This document shows positions 17,348 to 29,100 of a stretch of DNA of 64,000 nucleotides, piece by piece. A program made the translations under genes and the position numbers. Location of the stretch: positions 57,839-121,838 of the forward strand of contig DNTB01000003.1 in NCBI GenBank assembly GCA_003499525.1. The letters run 5' to 3'. Every line of letters starts with the position of its first letter. Positions within the stretch are counted from its first letter, which is position 1. Source of the DNA: Flavobacteriales bacterium. Its GTDB lineage: Bacteria; Bacteroidota; Bacteroidia; Flavobacteriales_G; Salibacteraceae. Below the pieces are notes generated by a model. It made no database searches. It was not told where the DNA came from and was given only the letters and a program-made list of their open reading frames with translations.

Positions 17348-18223
17348 TTAAGGTACTGACATTTGAGAAGGGGTAGATGGTAGACTTGCCAGTGTTTCAA
17401 TTAGCTCAGAGCAACCTCCACTTTTAAGATATTCAGTGTGCTCATTAATGTTCCCAAAAGTTTTTTGAGCAATGTCTTTACAGAGCATCTTAGAATCCGT
17501 CTGCGTTAGAAATTTGTTGATAATGGCTTCAACATCAGGGTTCTTCATCATCTTAGGTGTTTTTCCAGGATGGTCTCTGCTCCACAAAAGCATTTTGAAC
17601 CAAATAGCGGCAGCAAGGGCACCACATGCATTTCCACTCAGACCAAGTCCTCCGGCAAAACCGGCTACCATTACCGATTCTTCTTCCGTTCCTCCCATAC
17701 GTTTAACCACTTGCGATGCACAACTCAGGCATGGAGCAGATATATCTACTGGCTCAGAGAGTCCTTTTTCGGAGGCCTCAATTGCCTCTGGTGTCCATTT
17801 CGTGATAAGGTTGAAGCACGGGCTGTAGATAAATCCTCTTGCTACTATTTTGAGCATATGCAAAGTCATTTCGAGCTTATTCTCCCAATCTACCTGGGTA
17901 ATATCTCTGCAGTTTGAACTTCCGGCTCTGTTTTCAAATGATGCTACGAGTTGTTTGGACGCTTCAATAGCATGAGCCGTTGCTAAATCTTTATTTCCAT
18001 AACGTTTATTAGACTCGGTTCCTAAGGCGAGAGCGCCACCCCAAAGCATGCCACATTGCTCACCCTTTTGTGCAATCCCTCCTGCAAGCAGATCTGAGGC
18101 TTTTTCTTCCTGCTCTTTTTCATTATCAAACTCATGGTTTAATAAATGAAACATGGCATGTGAGCAAGCTCCGCATTTCCAAAATGTTGTTCTCGGATTA
18201 AGTGTTCTTTTAGTTTCAGGCAT
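17348..18223 (-). CDS. C_GCAxxG_C_C family putative redox protein
   Basis: 291 residues with two half-motifs of the family. The N-terminal part holds CGACSHAMFH and GGIAQKGEQCGMLWGGALALG. The C-terminal part holds CLSCASQVVKRMGG and FAGGLGLSGNACGALAAAIW. The conserved Cys residues suggest a redox-active or metal-binding protein; no member I know has an assigned reaction. It lacks a signal peptide and lies 42 bases upstream of the DinB gene on the same strand. Confidence 0.82.
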   Translation of the reverse strand: MPETKRTLNPRTTFWKCGACSHAMFHLLNHEFDNEKEQEEKASDLLAGGIAQKGEQCGMLWGGALALGTESNKRYGNKDLATAHAIEASKQLVASFENRAGSSNCRDITQVDWENKLEMTLHMLKIVARGFIYSPCFNLITKWTPEAIEASEKGLSEPVDISAPCLSCASQVVKRMGGTEEESVMVAGFAGGLGLSGNACGALAAAIWFKMLLWSRDHPGKTPKMMKNPDVEAIINKFLTQTDSKMLCKDIAQKTFGNINEHTEYLKSGGCSELIETLASLPSTPSQMSVP

Positions 18224-18346
18224 ACAAACTTAGATTTAGGGTTTCCAACAATAAATCCGTACTAAGTTACCGATATACAAGGTGTTGATGCAAGGAATAT
18301 GTGGTAGGAGGAAGGACTGCTAAACAACTGGTCTAAGCCGGGAACT

Positions 18347-20266
18347 TCACCTTTTTATTATCCTTTTTGATTGAATTCTTTTATCCGAAATGAATTCCAA
18401 AAAATACATTCCTGAAGGGCCCTGAATATCAATTTCCAATTGTCGTATTGCATTAAACTCCTGATGTAAAATGGTCTTACCCATTATGTCGGATATGATT
18501 AGAGTGCCGGGCCCTGTTTGAGAGCCTACTTCTATAAAGATCCTTCCGTTTGTAGGATTCGGATAAATGGATAGTTCATCATTGGAACCAAATTTTGTGA
18601 TTCCTGTCAATTCAACCATGATGCATTTGGAGGTATCAATACAGTTGTTCTCTGTAATTTCTACCGCATAGTATCCGTTCTCTGTTGGAGTATAGCTGCG
18701 GTTGGTTTCACCCGATATGGCTTCGAACTCTTCGTCACAATCAAGCCATTGGTAGCAGGCATTTTCGCTTCCTGCGGTAATGGTTACGCCATCCAAATTG
18801 GCAGAAACGTCTACGATGGTTGTCGGAAGGCAGGGGTATATTTTTAGCAAGAGGATATCTCTTTCACCATTGTTTGTTGCACTATCTATACCAAGGCCGC
18901 AATCAAAATAAGCCGTTTGACCAAAGTATCCACACATATAAAAATGTCCATCCCGGTCAGGAAAAATGGAATATCCTCCGTCATAGTCTGAGCTACCAAT
19001 TTGTTTTACCCAATTCAGATTACCATTTGAGTCCAGTTGTTGGATGAAGATATCGTATTCACCTCTTGAAATAAGTTTTTTAGCTTCTATTCCAGGATTG
19101 AAATCGACAGATTGTCTGAAATTTCCGGTAATGTAAATGTTCTTTTGAAGATCGAGAAAATGAGAATAGCCATTGGCATATGTTACTGCCGAATCTGCTC
19201 CTCCGATTTGCTTTACCCATATGTGATTTCCATCGGATTTCAGTTTTTGTATGAACATGTCTCCTGCCCCTAATGCCGTTAGAGAAACTGTTCCCGGACC
19301 TGGGTCGAAATCTGCAGTTCCTGTAAAACGTCCCAAAGCGTAAATACTTCCATTCTCATCTGCTAGAATGGAATTGCTATAGTCATTATTCGTTCCTCCT
19401 ATTTGATTGACCCACAGGAAGTTGCCGTTCGCATCAAGTTTAAGGATGAAAACATCGCCAGCTCCATTCGTGGTTCTGGTCTCAGTACCCGGCCCCGGAT
19501 CAAAATCAACCGTGTCATCAAAGTAGCCCATTATAATAATATTGCCTGCAAGGTCTGTAGCAATAGCGCTTCCCTGGTCATGCTCCGGTCCTCCAACATG
19601 TTTGATCCATTTTATTTTGCCCATTGTATCGGTTTTATAAAAAAAGGCATCTAATTCGCCTAAAGAGGTAAGGGTATCTATAGAGGTGCGGTCATCAAAA
19701 AATGCTGATTCCGTAAAATAACCGGTAGTTATTAAATCTCCGTTGACATCAATGGTAATGGCATTACCTTTAACTGTTCTTGATCCTGAAATTTGATTTA
19801 CCCAAACGAAATTTCCATTTGCATCCAATTTTAGGATGAACGCATTGGTTATTGCAGAGCAAATCAAGTTGTACGTGTCTAACCCGGGGTCGAAATCCAC
19901 AGTGTCCTGAAAGGCTCCAGTAAGGTAGATGGCGCCCTTATCATCAAGAATCATGTTTTGTATGTCATCCGTTCCCTGTCCACCAATTTGTTTTACCCAT
20001 AATAGATTTCCATTAGAGTCGAGTTTCTGAATAAAAATATCTCGACCCCCATTTGATGTGAGATTGAATATTCCAGCGCCTGGATCGAAATCTACTGTAG
20101 AACTGAAGATTCCAGCCATAACAAGATTCCCACTCGAATCACTGAGTATGGTCCTTCCCCAGTCATCATCTGTTCCTCCCAAAGTAATTCCAGACTCGTT
20201 TACAAATTGAGCATAAGAAAGAAGTGAATTAAACAGAACTATAATCAAAGTATAAAATGACTTCAT
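18347..20266 (-). CDS. Secreted SBBP-type beta-propeller repeat protein with T9SS sorting domain
   Basis: 639 residues with a signal peptide (hydrophobic 4-17, cut after YAQ). Seven repeats of about 65 residues follow, each with a DFDPG-like motif, a DIFIQKLDSNGN-like motif and WVKQIGG (degenerate in repeats 3 and 7). This is the SBBP/beta-propeller pattern common in secreted Bacteroidota proteins. An Ig-like segment (YQWLDCDEEF) precedes a C-terminal T9SS type A sorting domain (IYPNPTNGRIFIEV ending in RIIKR). It should be exported to the cell surface or medium. No enzymatic motif is visible. Confidence 0.85.
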   Translation of the reverse strand: MKSFYTLIIVLFNSLLSYAQFVNESGITLGGTDDDWGRTILSDSSGNLVMAGIFSSTVDFDPGAGIFNLTSNGGRDIFIQKLDSNGNLLWVKQIGGQGTDDIQNMILDDKGAIYLTGAFQDTVDFDPGLDTYNLICSAITNAFILKLDANGNFVWVNQISGSRTVKGNAITIDVNGDLITTGYFTESAFFDDRTSIDTLTSLGELDAFFYKTDTMGKIKWIKHVGGPEHDQGSAIATDLAGNIIIMGYFDDTVDFDPGPGTETRTTNGAGDVFILKLDANGNFLWVNQIGGTNNDYSNSILADENGSIYALGRFTGTADFDPGPGTVSLTALGAGDMFIQKLKSDGNHIWVKQIGGADSAVTYANGYSHFLDLQKNIYITGNFRQSVDFNPGIEAKKLISRGEYDIFIQQLDSNGNLNWVKQIGSSDYDGGYSIFPDRDGHFYMCGYFGQTAYFDCGLGIDSATNNGERDILLLKIYPCLPTTIVDVSANLDGVTITAGSENACYQWLDCDEEFEAISGETNRSYTPTENGYYAVEITENNCIDTSKCIMVELTGITKFGSNDELSIYPNPTNGRIFIEVGSQTGPGTLIISDIMGKTILHQEFNAIRQLEIDIQGPSGMYFLEFISDKRIQSKRIIKR

Positions 20267-20389
20267 GAAATATGAGATTAACGATTTTCAGGACAAACCT
20301 AACCGCTTTTTCTCGTATGCTTTTTGTATTCCGAAGTAATTCTTCTCCGTTGGTTGATTTGAAGGTTAAATCACCGGAGCCTGAAAGAA

Positions 20390-21481
20390 TTATTCTAAAC
20401 CTTCAAGAATGGTTTTCCAATCCACCATCTTGAAATTCTGAGCAACGGTGTCGCCATTTTCAGTGTTGAATCCATCCTGTACGATGAAGAACCCGTTAGG
20501 ATAAATGTCGCCGAAAGAATCTGTGGAAACATCGATACCGTCGGTATCCTGAGTGCCATCGAATTGACCGTCAACAATATTGAAGCTACCGAGATATTTG
20601 TGGGGTTCGCTTCGTTCAAAAACCGCATAGGTGTTGTTTCCCTGGCTGCTTACTATGAGGTATCCGGTCTTATTCTTGCCATAGACAAGCGTCAATCCTT
20701 CCACATCATACTTTACAGCGGAATTGTCTTCGCCCGTGAGTGGAATATACCTTCCTTCAACAGGTGCATCAGGCTCTGCATCAAACTCAAAAACTCCTTT
20801 ATCTTCTTCTCCCACATAGAGTTTTGCCAGCTCATCGTCAGCCACCATACCCTCGACTTGAGTTTCCAGCTTTAAAGTTCTTTGTAGCTGAGCTTCAATA
20901 TTGGCTCCATTGGCATGAATCAACCATTGCTGAATGGCTCCGGTTTTGCTGTTGATAAAGGCATATAGCTTCTGGTCAACGGGACTTTTGTACATGCAGA
21001 AGCCGTATACATCGTTCAAACCGGTTGGAATAGAACCCTTGGTTACATATTCGATTTTGACCTGATCTTTATGAATCACCCAAAGGTCAATTCCCACATT
21101 ATCTCTGTTGCTGGCTCCAACCACAGCAACTTGTTGGCCCATATATTGGAAATCATCCCGAAGATCGATATTGTTGATTCGCCCCACACTGTCGGTCAGA
21201 ATTCTACTTCCTCTCAGTCCATAGACCTCCAGGCCAAGTTTTTTGTTTGCTCCTAAAATGAGCGATTGCTCTGGGTTTTGTGTATTGTACCAAATGGCCG
21301 CATCATCCATGGCATCCTGATCATTCAGTGCAAGACCGGCATCGGTTTGGTGTGTTGCCGTAACACTGAAAAAAAACGGCTCTTTCCGCTCAATATCCGG
21401 GTTGTCTGAAGTGTTTTGGTTTTCCGGAGCACATCCTGGAAAAATCAATATCAGGAAGAAAAAAATGTACAAGTATCTCAT
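20390..21481 (-). CDS. Beta-propeller phytase (3-phytase), lipoprotein
   Basis: About 363 residues from ATG 21481, two bases after the TonB receptor stop. The lipobox is FPGC. The phytase family shows in DAMDDAAIWYN, ILGANKKLGLEVYGLRG, the calcium-site region EGMVADDELAKLYVGEED and GYLIVSSQGNNTYAVFER. These enzymes use calcium and release phosphate from phytate. With the receptor just upstream, it suggests surface capture and hydrolysis of phosphate-rich inositol compounds. Confidence 0.88.
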   Translation of the reverse strand: MRYLYIFFFLILIFPGCAPENQNTSDNPDIERKEPFFFSVTATHQTDAGLALNDQDAMDDAAIWYNTQNPEQSLILGANKKLGLEVYGLRGSRILTDSVGRINNIDLRDDFQYMGQQVAVVGASNRDNVGIDLWVIHKDQVKIEYVTKGSIPTGLNDVYGFCMYKSPVDQKLYAFINSKTGAIQQWLIHANGANIEAQLQRTLKLETQVEGMVADDELAKLYVGEEDKGVFEFDAEPDAPVEGRYIPLTGEDNSAVKYDVEGLTLVYGKNKTGYLIVSSQGNNTYAVFERSEPHKYLGSFNIVDGQFDGTQDTDGIDVSTDSFGDIYPNGFFIVQDGFNTENGDTVAQNFKMVDWKTILEGLE

Positions 21482-21483
21482 TA

Positions 21484-24368
21484 TCAAAATATTAAGCGTA
21501 TTCCCAAGCGGGCTGAATAGGAGTAGTATTCAGTAAGAAGAATTCGACGGTTTTCCGGAGGTCCTAGATAGTAACGCAGTGGTGTATTCAGGATATTCCG
21601 GACGTCACCAAAGATTTGTAGTACCTGATTGACCTGATAGTATCCGTTCATATCCAAACGAAGTTGAGATCCGTAGTACTCGTCCAGATCGGAGTCCACA
21701 CCAAGGGTATGCAGGTAGGAATCGCTGTAATTGAATGCTGCTTTGATGTATATTTTAGGTGAATCGTAGAAAAGTGCCAGATTCAGGGCATGAGGAGACT
21801 GGCCCGGCATGGGTATTGTGTTTCCAGGCTGGCGGTGTCAAAATACTCTGAATAATCTCCACCTAATTCAACGACGTTGATGTTCTGATTGGCCGGATAT
21901 CTTTTGAGAATCTGCGCTTCAGAATAGGTGTAAGTGTAATTAGAATAGATTCCAATATTTTTCCAGTGTCCGGGCAAAAATGAAAGGAAAGTCTGTGCCT
22001 GAAGTTCTAATCCTGTTACAAAGGCATCCTGACCATTATTGGGTACTTCGATTTGCAATTTGCTGTAGTTCGATTCGGTGGGGTCTCCCTCATAACCATG
22101 AATCTTAAAATTAAATATGAAGTCTTGAATATTCTTGTAGAAGATACCGCCACTGATCATGTTGCGCCCCTTCCAGTAATGTTCGGCCAGAAAATCAACA
22201 TTGGTTGAAGTCGCATATTTGATATTAGGGTTACCCAAACTCACTTCATTCCTTTCCTGCTGTAAGCGATAGGGGATCACATCTCTGAAATTTGGACGCA
22301 CGTAGGAATAGGTTAGTGCCGCCCTAATATTCGTGAAAGGTGTAATGCTGTACTTGATTTGTATATTGGGTAAATAAAATTCTTCTTGCCGTTCATCTGT
22401 AACAGTGAGCAGGGAGTCAAAATACCCTGAGGATATCTTGGTTATCTGGTTACCGGTGTAGCTAATTCGGGTTTGTTCGTAACGCAACCCTCCCAGAACC
22501 ATCAACTTACCGATATTATAGGTTCCCATAGCATAGTAGGCCTGAACGTCTTCTGTAGCGGTATAATCCTGAGAATAGGATCGTTCAAGGGTTTCGGTTA
22601 TTCCTTCATCTCCGTAAATAAAAAGGGTCGGGAAGCGGTTATAAAAATCTCGCATTTCATTGGGGTCGGGCATGTATTCAAGGACATAACCGCGATCTAA
22701 CAGGTTGTCGTTATAGAAATCTCCCGATATTGCTGCCAAACTAAGGGTATCGCCAGGCAATGGGTACAGGTTTGAGGTTTCTCGATAGGCTCCATAGCTC
22801 TTTGCATTTACATCACGGCTTTTATCTTTAAAACGCACGAGAGTTCCCACTTTAAAATAACCTGAGTGTTTCCCCTTTCGATAGGGTACTTCGAGATCAA
22901 GTTTTCCAATAATATTCTGATCATCTGCCTGATGATTTTCAAAAAGAAGTTGACTAAGGTCGTAGTTGTCATAGTCATCTGCCAGTGCTGCATTGCTCTC
23001 ATCAGGAAAAGAAACCGTAGGGAAATCAGGATTCGATCTGTCCCAACTCATATAAATGGCTTGTCCCGGATTATCAAAGACAGCCTCCATCCGATCCGGT
23101 TGAGATTCCGAGGCGTTTGACCATGCCACCTCATAGTTGAGTTTAAACCTCATAAACTCGTGCTTACCTCCAGCACTTATGGTAGATAGAGTTTGGATTT
23201 TGGTACGATCTTTTAAATCGTGATCGATGCCACCGTACAAATAATTTCTTTCTGACGTAGCATCATCCAGGGTATATACTTTTCTCCTTCTTGTTTCATG
23301 GTCGTTAAACCGGTTGAACATTCCGCTGATATACAGAGTGTTATGTTCATCGATCTGGTAGTCGAAAGTAGAAGATAGACCGGTCCTTTCTCGTGTAATG
23401 TCGTAGTGTCGCAGTTGAACTTCGTTGTATTGGATGTGATAGTTGTCTCTTCCGGTATCACCAAAAAAGACCCCTTTCTCATACTTAAATTCCATATTAT
23501 CAGAACCCTGTAGTGATTTGAAGTAGTTAGCATTAATTAGCCAACCTATTCGCCCTTTGCGCTGGGCGAAAGAAAATTGTATTTCACCATTTGGCGTATT
23601 TCGTAACTCGTTATATCCGCCGGCTAAAGTCAAATTAAATTCAGGATTGGGATTCTCAGCCCTTTTAGTAACGATGTTCACCGTCCCTCCAATGGCATCT
23701 CCATTCATATCAGGACGCAGAACTTTAACTACCTCGATGGTCTCTATTTGTCCGGAATTAATGACATCCATACCTACCGTTCTTATGGAGCTTTCCGGTG
23801 AGGGCAGTTGAATACCGTTTACATTAAAATTAGTGAATTCCGGAGGGGTTCCTCTCAGTTGAACGTAGCGCCCATCTCCCTGGTCTCTTTGAAGGGTAAC
23901 GCCCGATACTCGTTGGATGGCATCGGCAGCATTAATGTCGGGAAATGAAAGTATCTGTTCTCGGGATACCAAGGTCACTATGTTTTCAGCTTCCCTCTGG
24001 CGATTTAGGGTGCGAATTTCACCTCCTGCCCTTTCATTGATAATCACCTCATTGAGCTGCGTTGACGACGTTACCAGTGCAATATTCTTTGTGAATTTCG
24101 ATTTTTCCACGGCATTCAGTCCGAACTCAAAATCCTCGTAGCCCAGGAAGCTCAATACAATGATTTGATTACCCTCAGGAATGTTGTCCAAAACGTAGAA
24201 TCCCTTGGTATCGGTCATTGCACCTATGGTTGACCCTTTCACGTGAACTGTTGCACCCGGCAATGATTGACCCGTTTGGGCATCGCGTACAACCCCTTCT
24301 AATCTTGAACCCAACGCAAGTATTGGTAGAAAAGCACCAATAATAAAAAGTGTTTTGATTTTTTTCAT
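21484..24368 (-). pseudogene. TonB-dependent receptor with CarboxypepD_reg domain, frameshifted near the C-terminus
   Basis: A signal peptide, then a carboxypeptidase-regulatory-like domain (about 25-110: GVVRDAQTGQSLPGATVHVKG). A plug follows (DAIQRVSGVTLQRDQGDGR; TVNIVTKRA), then a long outer-membrane barrel. The main frame stops at about 21783. The rest (PGQSPHALNLALFYDSPKI ... ending in RLGIRLIF, a typical barrel terminus) continues in another frame. Removing two bases from ACACAATA near 21820 restores LETIPMPGQSP. The receptor belongs with the phytase gene downstream. The lesion sits before the last strands and would abolish barrel closure if real. Confidence 0.87.
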
Positions 24369-24389
24369 GAGCAATAACCGAAAGAAAGA

Positions 24390-24416
24390 GCGAAGCCGGA
24401 GGTCATCCGGCTTCGC
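24390..24416 (-). terminator. Strong hairpin between the T9SS gene and TonB receptor gene
   Basis: A perfect ten-base stem (GCGAAGCCGG / CCGGCTTCGC, seven-base loop) with a pyrimidine-rich CTCTTTCTTTC tail on the minus strand. It follows the T9SS gene and precedes the receptor start by 22 bases, so it may be a terminator or an attenuator setting the receptor:cargo ratio. Confidence 0.65.
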
Positions 24417-24441
24417 GTGAAATGAATTTTAGCTCATTGAA

Positions 24442-25460
24442 TTACTCGATCACGAGTTTCTTTGTATATGATTCTCCGTCCTGAATGACCTTGATGATGT
24501 ACATTCCGGTTGGAAATTTTGTGGCATCAAGAAAATTGGTTGGTTGATTCAGGGTGTAGGTACCAACTACCTCGCCTGAAGCACTGATTATCTCAGCTTG
24601 TGCAACACCACCGTTCATGAGATTTAAGGTAAATTGTCCATCTCGTGCAGGATTAGGATACACTTTGAAAACAGAGCTGGTAACATCTTGTATCGCAGAT
24701 GCTGGTCCTTGATGGTAGATCTGAATAAAAGGCCTTCTTTCGGGGTGGTTGGTTCCGTCACCGGGATTTCCATCAGGATCGACATCATCAGGATCAGCGA
24801 TGTTTTCAAATGAGGTGAATTCTCTCGCATTTTCAACAATGCTGGGGCCTTGATCCTCTCCTAGCATAATAAATGCCATGGCATTTCCTGATGTCCAACC
24901 CGGTCTGTCTACCAATTCCTGAACGATAGAACCGATGTCGGAGGTTTTGTAAGGCTGCCAGATTACCCAATCTTCAGCGACGGTCCAATCAACTTCAGCA
25001 GTCGTACTTGGGCATCTGTAAGGAGATAGCTATCTGTGAAACCAGTGGGGCTATCGTCAAAAGTAAGCGCATCATCGGTGGCCTCTCCTACAATGGTAAG
25101 TTGAGCCACATCCTCTGCCGCTTTGCCTTCATGAGCATGAAAAACAATAAATGCAGAATCAATAACAGTACCTTGAGGAATATGAATATTCTGGAAGCGT
25201 AGTCCCATGTTAAGAATGCTCTCATCTTCAGGTGCTCCTTCCCATCCAAGATCAAGATCGTCATCGAAGTAGCTGTCTACTTCGTTGTTTTCTTGTTCGA
25301 CATCATCAGTAGAAAGGTCAAGGGTAATAATAGTACCGTTGTCCAGTGTATCCGTTAAAGTTCCGCCTGTACCTAATATAGCCCGATCGAAGTATGTCGA
25401 TTGAGCTGAGGCTGAAAGAATGAATGCCAAACCGGCTAAAAGAGTAAAAAAGTTTTTCAT
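24442..25460 (-). pseudogene. Secreted T9SS cargo protein, frameshifted
   Basis: The first part (ATG 25460 to about 25010) has a signal peptide (cut after SASAQ) and a beta-sandwich-like segment (LRFQNIHIPQGTVIDSAFIVFHA). The second part continues in another frame (TAEVDWTVAEDWVIWQPYK, IVQELVDRPGWTSGNAMAF). It ends with a T9SS type A sorting domain (VYPNPARDGQFTLNL ... KKLVIE). Adding one C to the CCC run near 25010 restores TDAPSTTAEVDW, so a single-base indel explains the break. It is the upstream partner of the receptor/phytase locus; specific function is unknown. Confidence 0.8.
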
Positions 25461-26110
25461 AGAATTAATTTTAGATTTTGTGCAAAGGAAGAGGGCAAAA
25501 GGTTTTTATGCATTATCAAAGGGTTAAGCTAATTTCATTGATGTGTATAGGATGTATTAAGTAAGTTATTATTCTGTTCAAGAGATGTTAATGTACAATC
25601 CATTTAGTTCTGAAACTTATGGTTGAGAGGGTTAAATATTAGGTGTGAACAGAAAGCTCCTTTGCAGGGGGCATTCGGCGAATCAGTCAGGCTTTGGTCA
25701 GATTAGGGTTTTGCATGCAACCACTAACCTTCATTCTTCAATGATGAGGTAAATAGCTGCTTGTTTTCAAACGCTGCTTTGCCTTTTAGGGTAATGAATA
25801 TGCCTTAAGGCGCACTTATCTCCCGGACTAAGAATATGTCTGGATGAAAGAGATTTCTGTGGTAGAATATGGGTCAAAAACTAATATTAATCCTATTACA
25901 CATGATACGTTTGGGTGTAACTTCGAGACACCTAAAACTGTATGTTGAATGCTCCCATGCAGAATAAAATATTGACGCGCAATACTGCTGGATTTAGTTT
26001 CGCCAGCACTTTGTTTTTAATATCAGCTCCTATACACAATGTTGTAAAAATGAGCTTCCCAAATCGCTTTTTCTTTTTCAATACAATGACCACCTGGTAA
26101 ATTAAAAAAT
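25461..26110. other. Divergent intergenic region of 650 bases
   Basis: No coding frame or RNA gene is recognisable. A ten-base palindrome GCCTTAAGGC lies at 25802-25811 without a T tract. The region should carry promoters for the frameshifted secreted gene and the giant beta-helix gene. Confidence 0.45.
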
Positions 26111-29100
26111 ATGAAACTGTCTAATTACTTCGTTCTGTTTTTGTTACTCACAACAATCACGTCTTCTCGAGTGCAAGCTCAGCTAGCTGGAGGGACGTAC
26201 ACCATAGGCCCTTTTGGAAACTTCACAACACTGAATGACGCTGTAAATGCTTTATCAGCGGGTATTACGGGCCCGGTAGTTTTTGATGTAGATGCCTCGG
26301 TAGTTTATGATGAGAGCATCGTAATTGAAGCCATAGCCGGTTCAAGTGCTGTAAACACGGTTACATTTCGTGGTAATGGAGCAACAATTGCCAGAACAAC
26401 ACAGCCTTCTTCCAACCCTCTGCTAAATGCGAGCACTATATTTCTATATGGGTCATCCTATGTGACTATTGACAGTTTTAATATTGTTCCTCAAGCGGGC
26501 TCTTCTACCGATGGTGTTAGGCTTGGGGCAAACGCACATCACAATACCATAACAAATTGTACGATTGATCTTTCAAATACTTCATCAGCTTATTATGCAT
26601 CGGGAGGAATTTATTCTGTAGGATATATACTGGGAATACCGTTTTACTTTTTGAATAGTCCGATGTCTTTAGCAAGTCACTGTACCATTACGAATAACCG
26701 GATTATCAATACAAATGATGACGTTCTGGCATATGGAGTAAATTTATCTGGTTTAATTGGAAACTCAGGCTCAAACACTAATCGTATTGAGAACAATAGC
26801 GTTGAGGGATATTATTATGCTGGAATATCACTCGTTGCCGGTCAGGATAATTCAGTAGTTCAGGGAAACACAATTGACGGCCGTTTTCAAATAGGAATTC
26901 ATCTTATAAGCACAGGAATTTCTATTTCAGTCCAGAATAATGTGGTCAGAACAGATAATTCCATCCTGGAATCTTCAAATGGTAATATAGAAGTTTATGG
27001 GCTTCTTCTTGAAGATGGACAGGGGTTAACCGGTTTTGCTACTCAAGTTAAGAATAACCTTATTGTATTAGAAAGTGGTTTTTTCCCTGTTACAGGTTTA
27101 GCTACGGAAACCAACAACGTGTTGTTTTATAATAACACCGTTCATATAAGAACAAATGATGTAGCTGATGCTATTGGCATCCACGTTAACAGAGGTTTTT
27201 CCAGTCTACCTATGGATAATACAGAGGTTGTGAACAACATTGTTTCTATCGATGGGAGAGGACAGGGAGATAAATATCTATTCCATTTGGCAAATGACTT
27301 TTGGGTATCTTCTGATTATGGGTGGTATGATTACAATTCGTATTATTTCACCAACCAGACCAACAATGGGTTTTTTGGATATTCATATTACACACAGTAT
27401 TCAACATTAGCAGATTGGCAAGCGGCATTTGGTGGAGCTTATGAACAAAATGGTGTCTATTCGAATCCGGTATTTACATCACCGGCAACTTTTGACTTTA
27501 CGCCCAACAGCCCCGTTCTTGATAATAGAGGTTTTGATTTGATTTCAACCGGTACTGTCATCAAAGATTTTAACTATCAGACGAGAATACCACCAATGGA
27601 TCCTGGTGCTCTAATTTTTACAGCACTGGATGAAAATGCCACGATTTCTGAGTTGGAATTGCCTACTTCAGTTTCTGTGCCTGGTAATTCTGATGTACGA
27701 GTCACCATTCAGAATAGTGGAATCAATGTCCTTACCAGTGCCGAAATCAAATGGAGGGTTGATGGTGGTGCTGTACAGACCAATTCTTGGGCTGGAAGCC
27801 TGGTTACCTCAGCTGAGGAGAGCAATATAGTTCTCGGGAATCTCAATTTTTCGGCAGGAACCCACACCTTCCAGCTGTGGTTAGAGGATTTAAACGGTAT
27901 TGTTGGCACGAATTCGAAGGATACACTTATTGAAGAAGTTGTGTTTTGTAATACATTATCCGGTGTCTACAGCATTGGAGGCGGAGCAGCAGATTTTCCT
28001 TCCATTCTTGATGCAGTAGAGTCTCTAAAGTCATGCGGAGTAGCAGGGCCGGTAACTTTTAATGTCGACGCAGGAATATATACTGGTGAAGTAGTCATTC
28101 CGGAGATTAGTGGAGCCAGCTCTGTAAATACCATAACATTCAATGGCAACGGCTCTATTATTACTGACTTTCCCGTGTATGGAAAGCGGTATGTCGTTTA
28201 TGTGAAAGGAAAACACATTACTTTCCGAGATTTTACCATTCAATCGTCAAACCCTGAATATGGATGGCTCTACCGATTAGGGGAGGGGGCAGCATATAAT
28301 GTTATAGACCGGTGTACACTGGATGCCTCCTTTCAAACGGATCCTGTTTACGATGGCAGTATTGGTGTGCTTTCGAGCGGGTCTGAAACCAGTGCCGGCA
28401 ATGTTGGGCTGCCTGCTGCATATAATCATCACAATACTGTTTCAAATAACTTTTTTAAAGGAGCATCTACGGCTTCCATGTCAATAGGTGTTCAGTTTAT
28501 GAGAGGAGACTCCAATACTATAGTTGGAAATCATTTTGCGGATATTGAAGACGAAGGAATCTACTCCAGCCACTCCACAGGAGGAAATACGATTTCAGGA
28601 AATACTTTTTCGTATGAGGATCGAGCTATTAATGACCATGTTGTTGCAATTCGCTTATCACAGTCTGGCGGTGGAAATATAATCGAGAATAATAAGGTGG
28701 ATTTTAGAGATCAGTATTTTGAATCTTACACGGGTATTTCAATAGTTTCAAGTTCCACCGGTTCAATGAATCCTGATATTATTCGAAACAATATCATCCA
28801 CTTTAGGGGTTCGGCTCGAATTGGCAAAGGTATTGAGATCAGAAGATCTGATTTTGCCTATATTCTGAATAATACCATTGTCGCTGAACCGGACGATCTC
28901 GAAACCAAATTGTCACTAATATATGTATATGGATCACCTTCTACCCCTAATAATCGGGTGGAAAACAATTTGCTGTATTTGAATGCTGAAGGGATTTCTC
29001 CAAAATACTTTATTGAATTGCGTGACAAAGCTGATATTACCGATTATGGGTCTTTTGATTTCAATAACTTTTTTGCAACCTCAAATTCACAAAACGTTAA

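Noticed and set aside
18347..20266. Repetitive pattern as a tandem DNA repeat or CRISPR
   Set aside because: The periodicity is at protein level (about 65 residues) with divergent DNA; no short direct repeats with unique spacers exist.
21783..21830. Programmed ribosomal frameshift in the TonB receptor
   Set aside because: No X-XXY-YYZ slippery heptamer or downstream stem is visible, and such receptors are not known to need one.
25802..25811. GCCTTAAGGC palindrome as operator or terminator
   Set aside because: It is isolated, has no T tract, and a ten-base palindrome is expected by chance at this scale.
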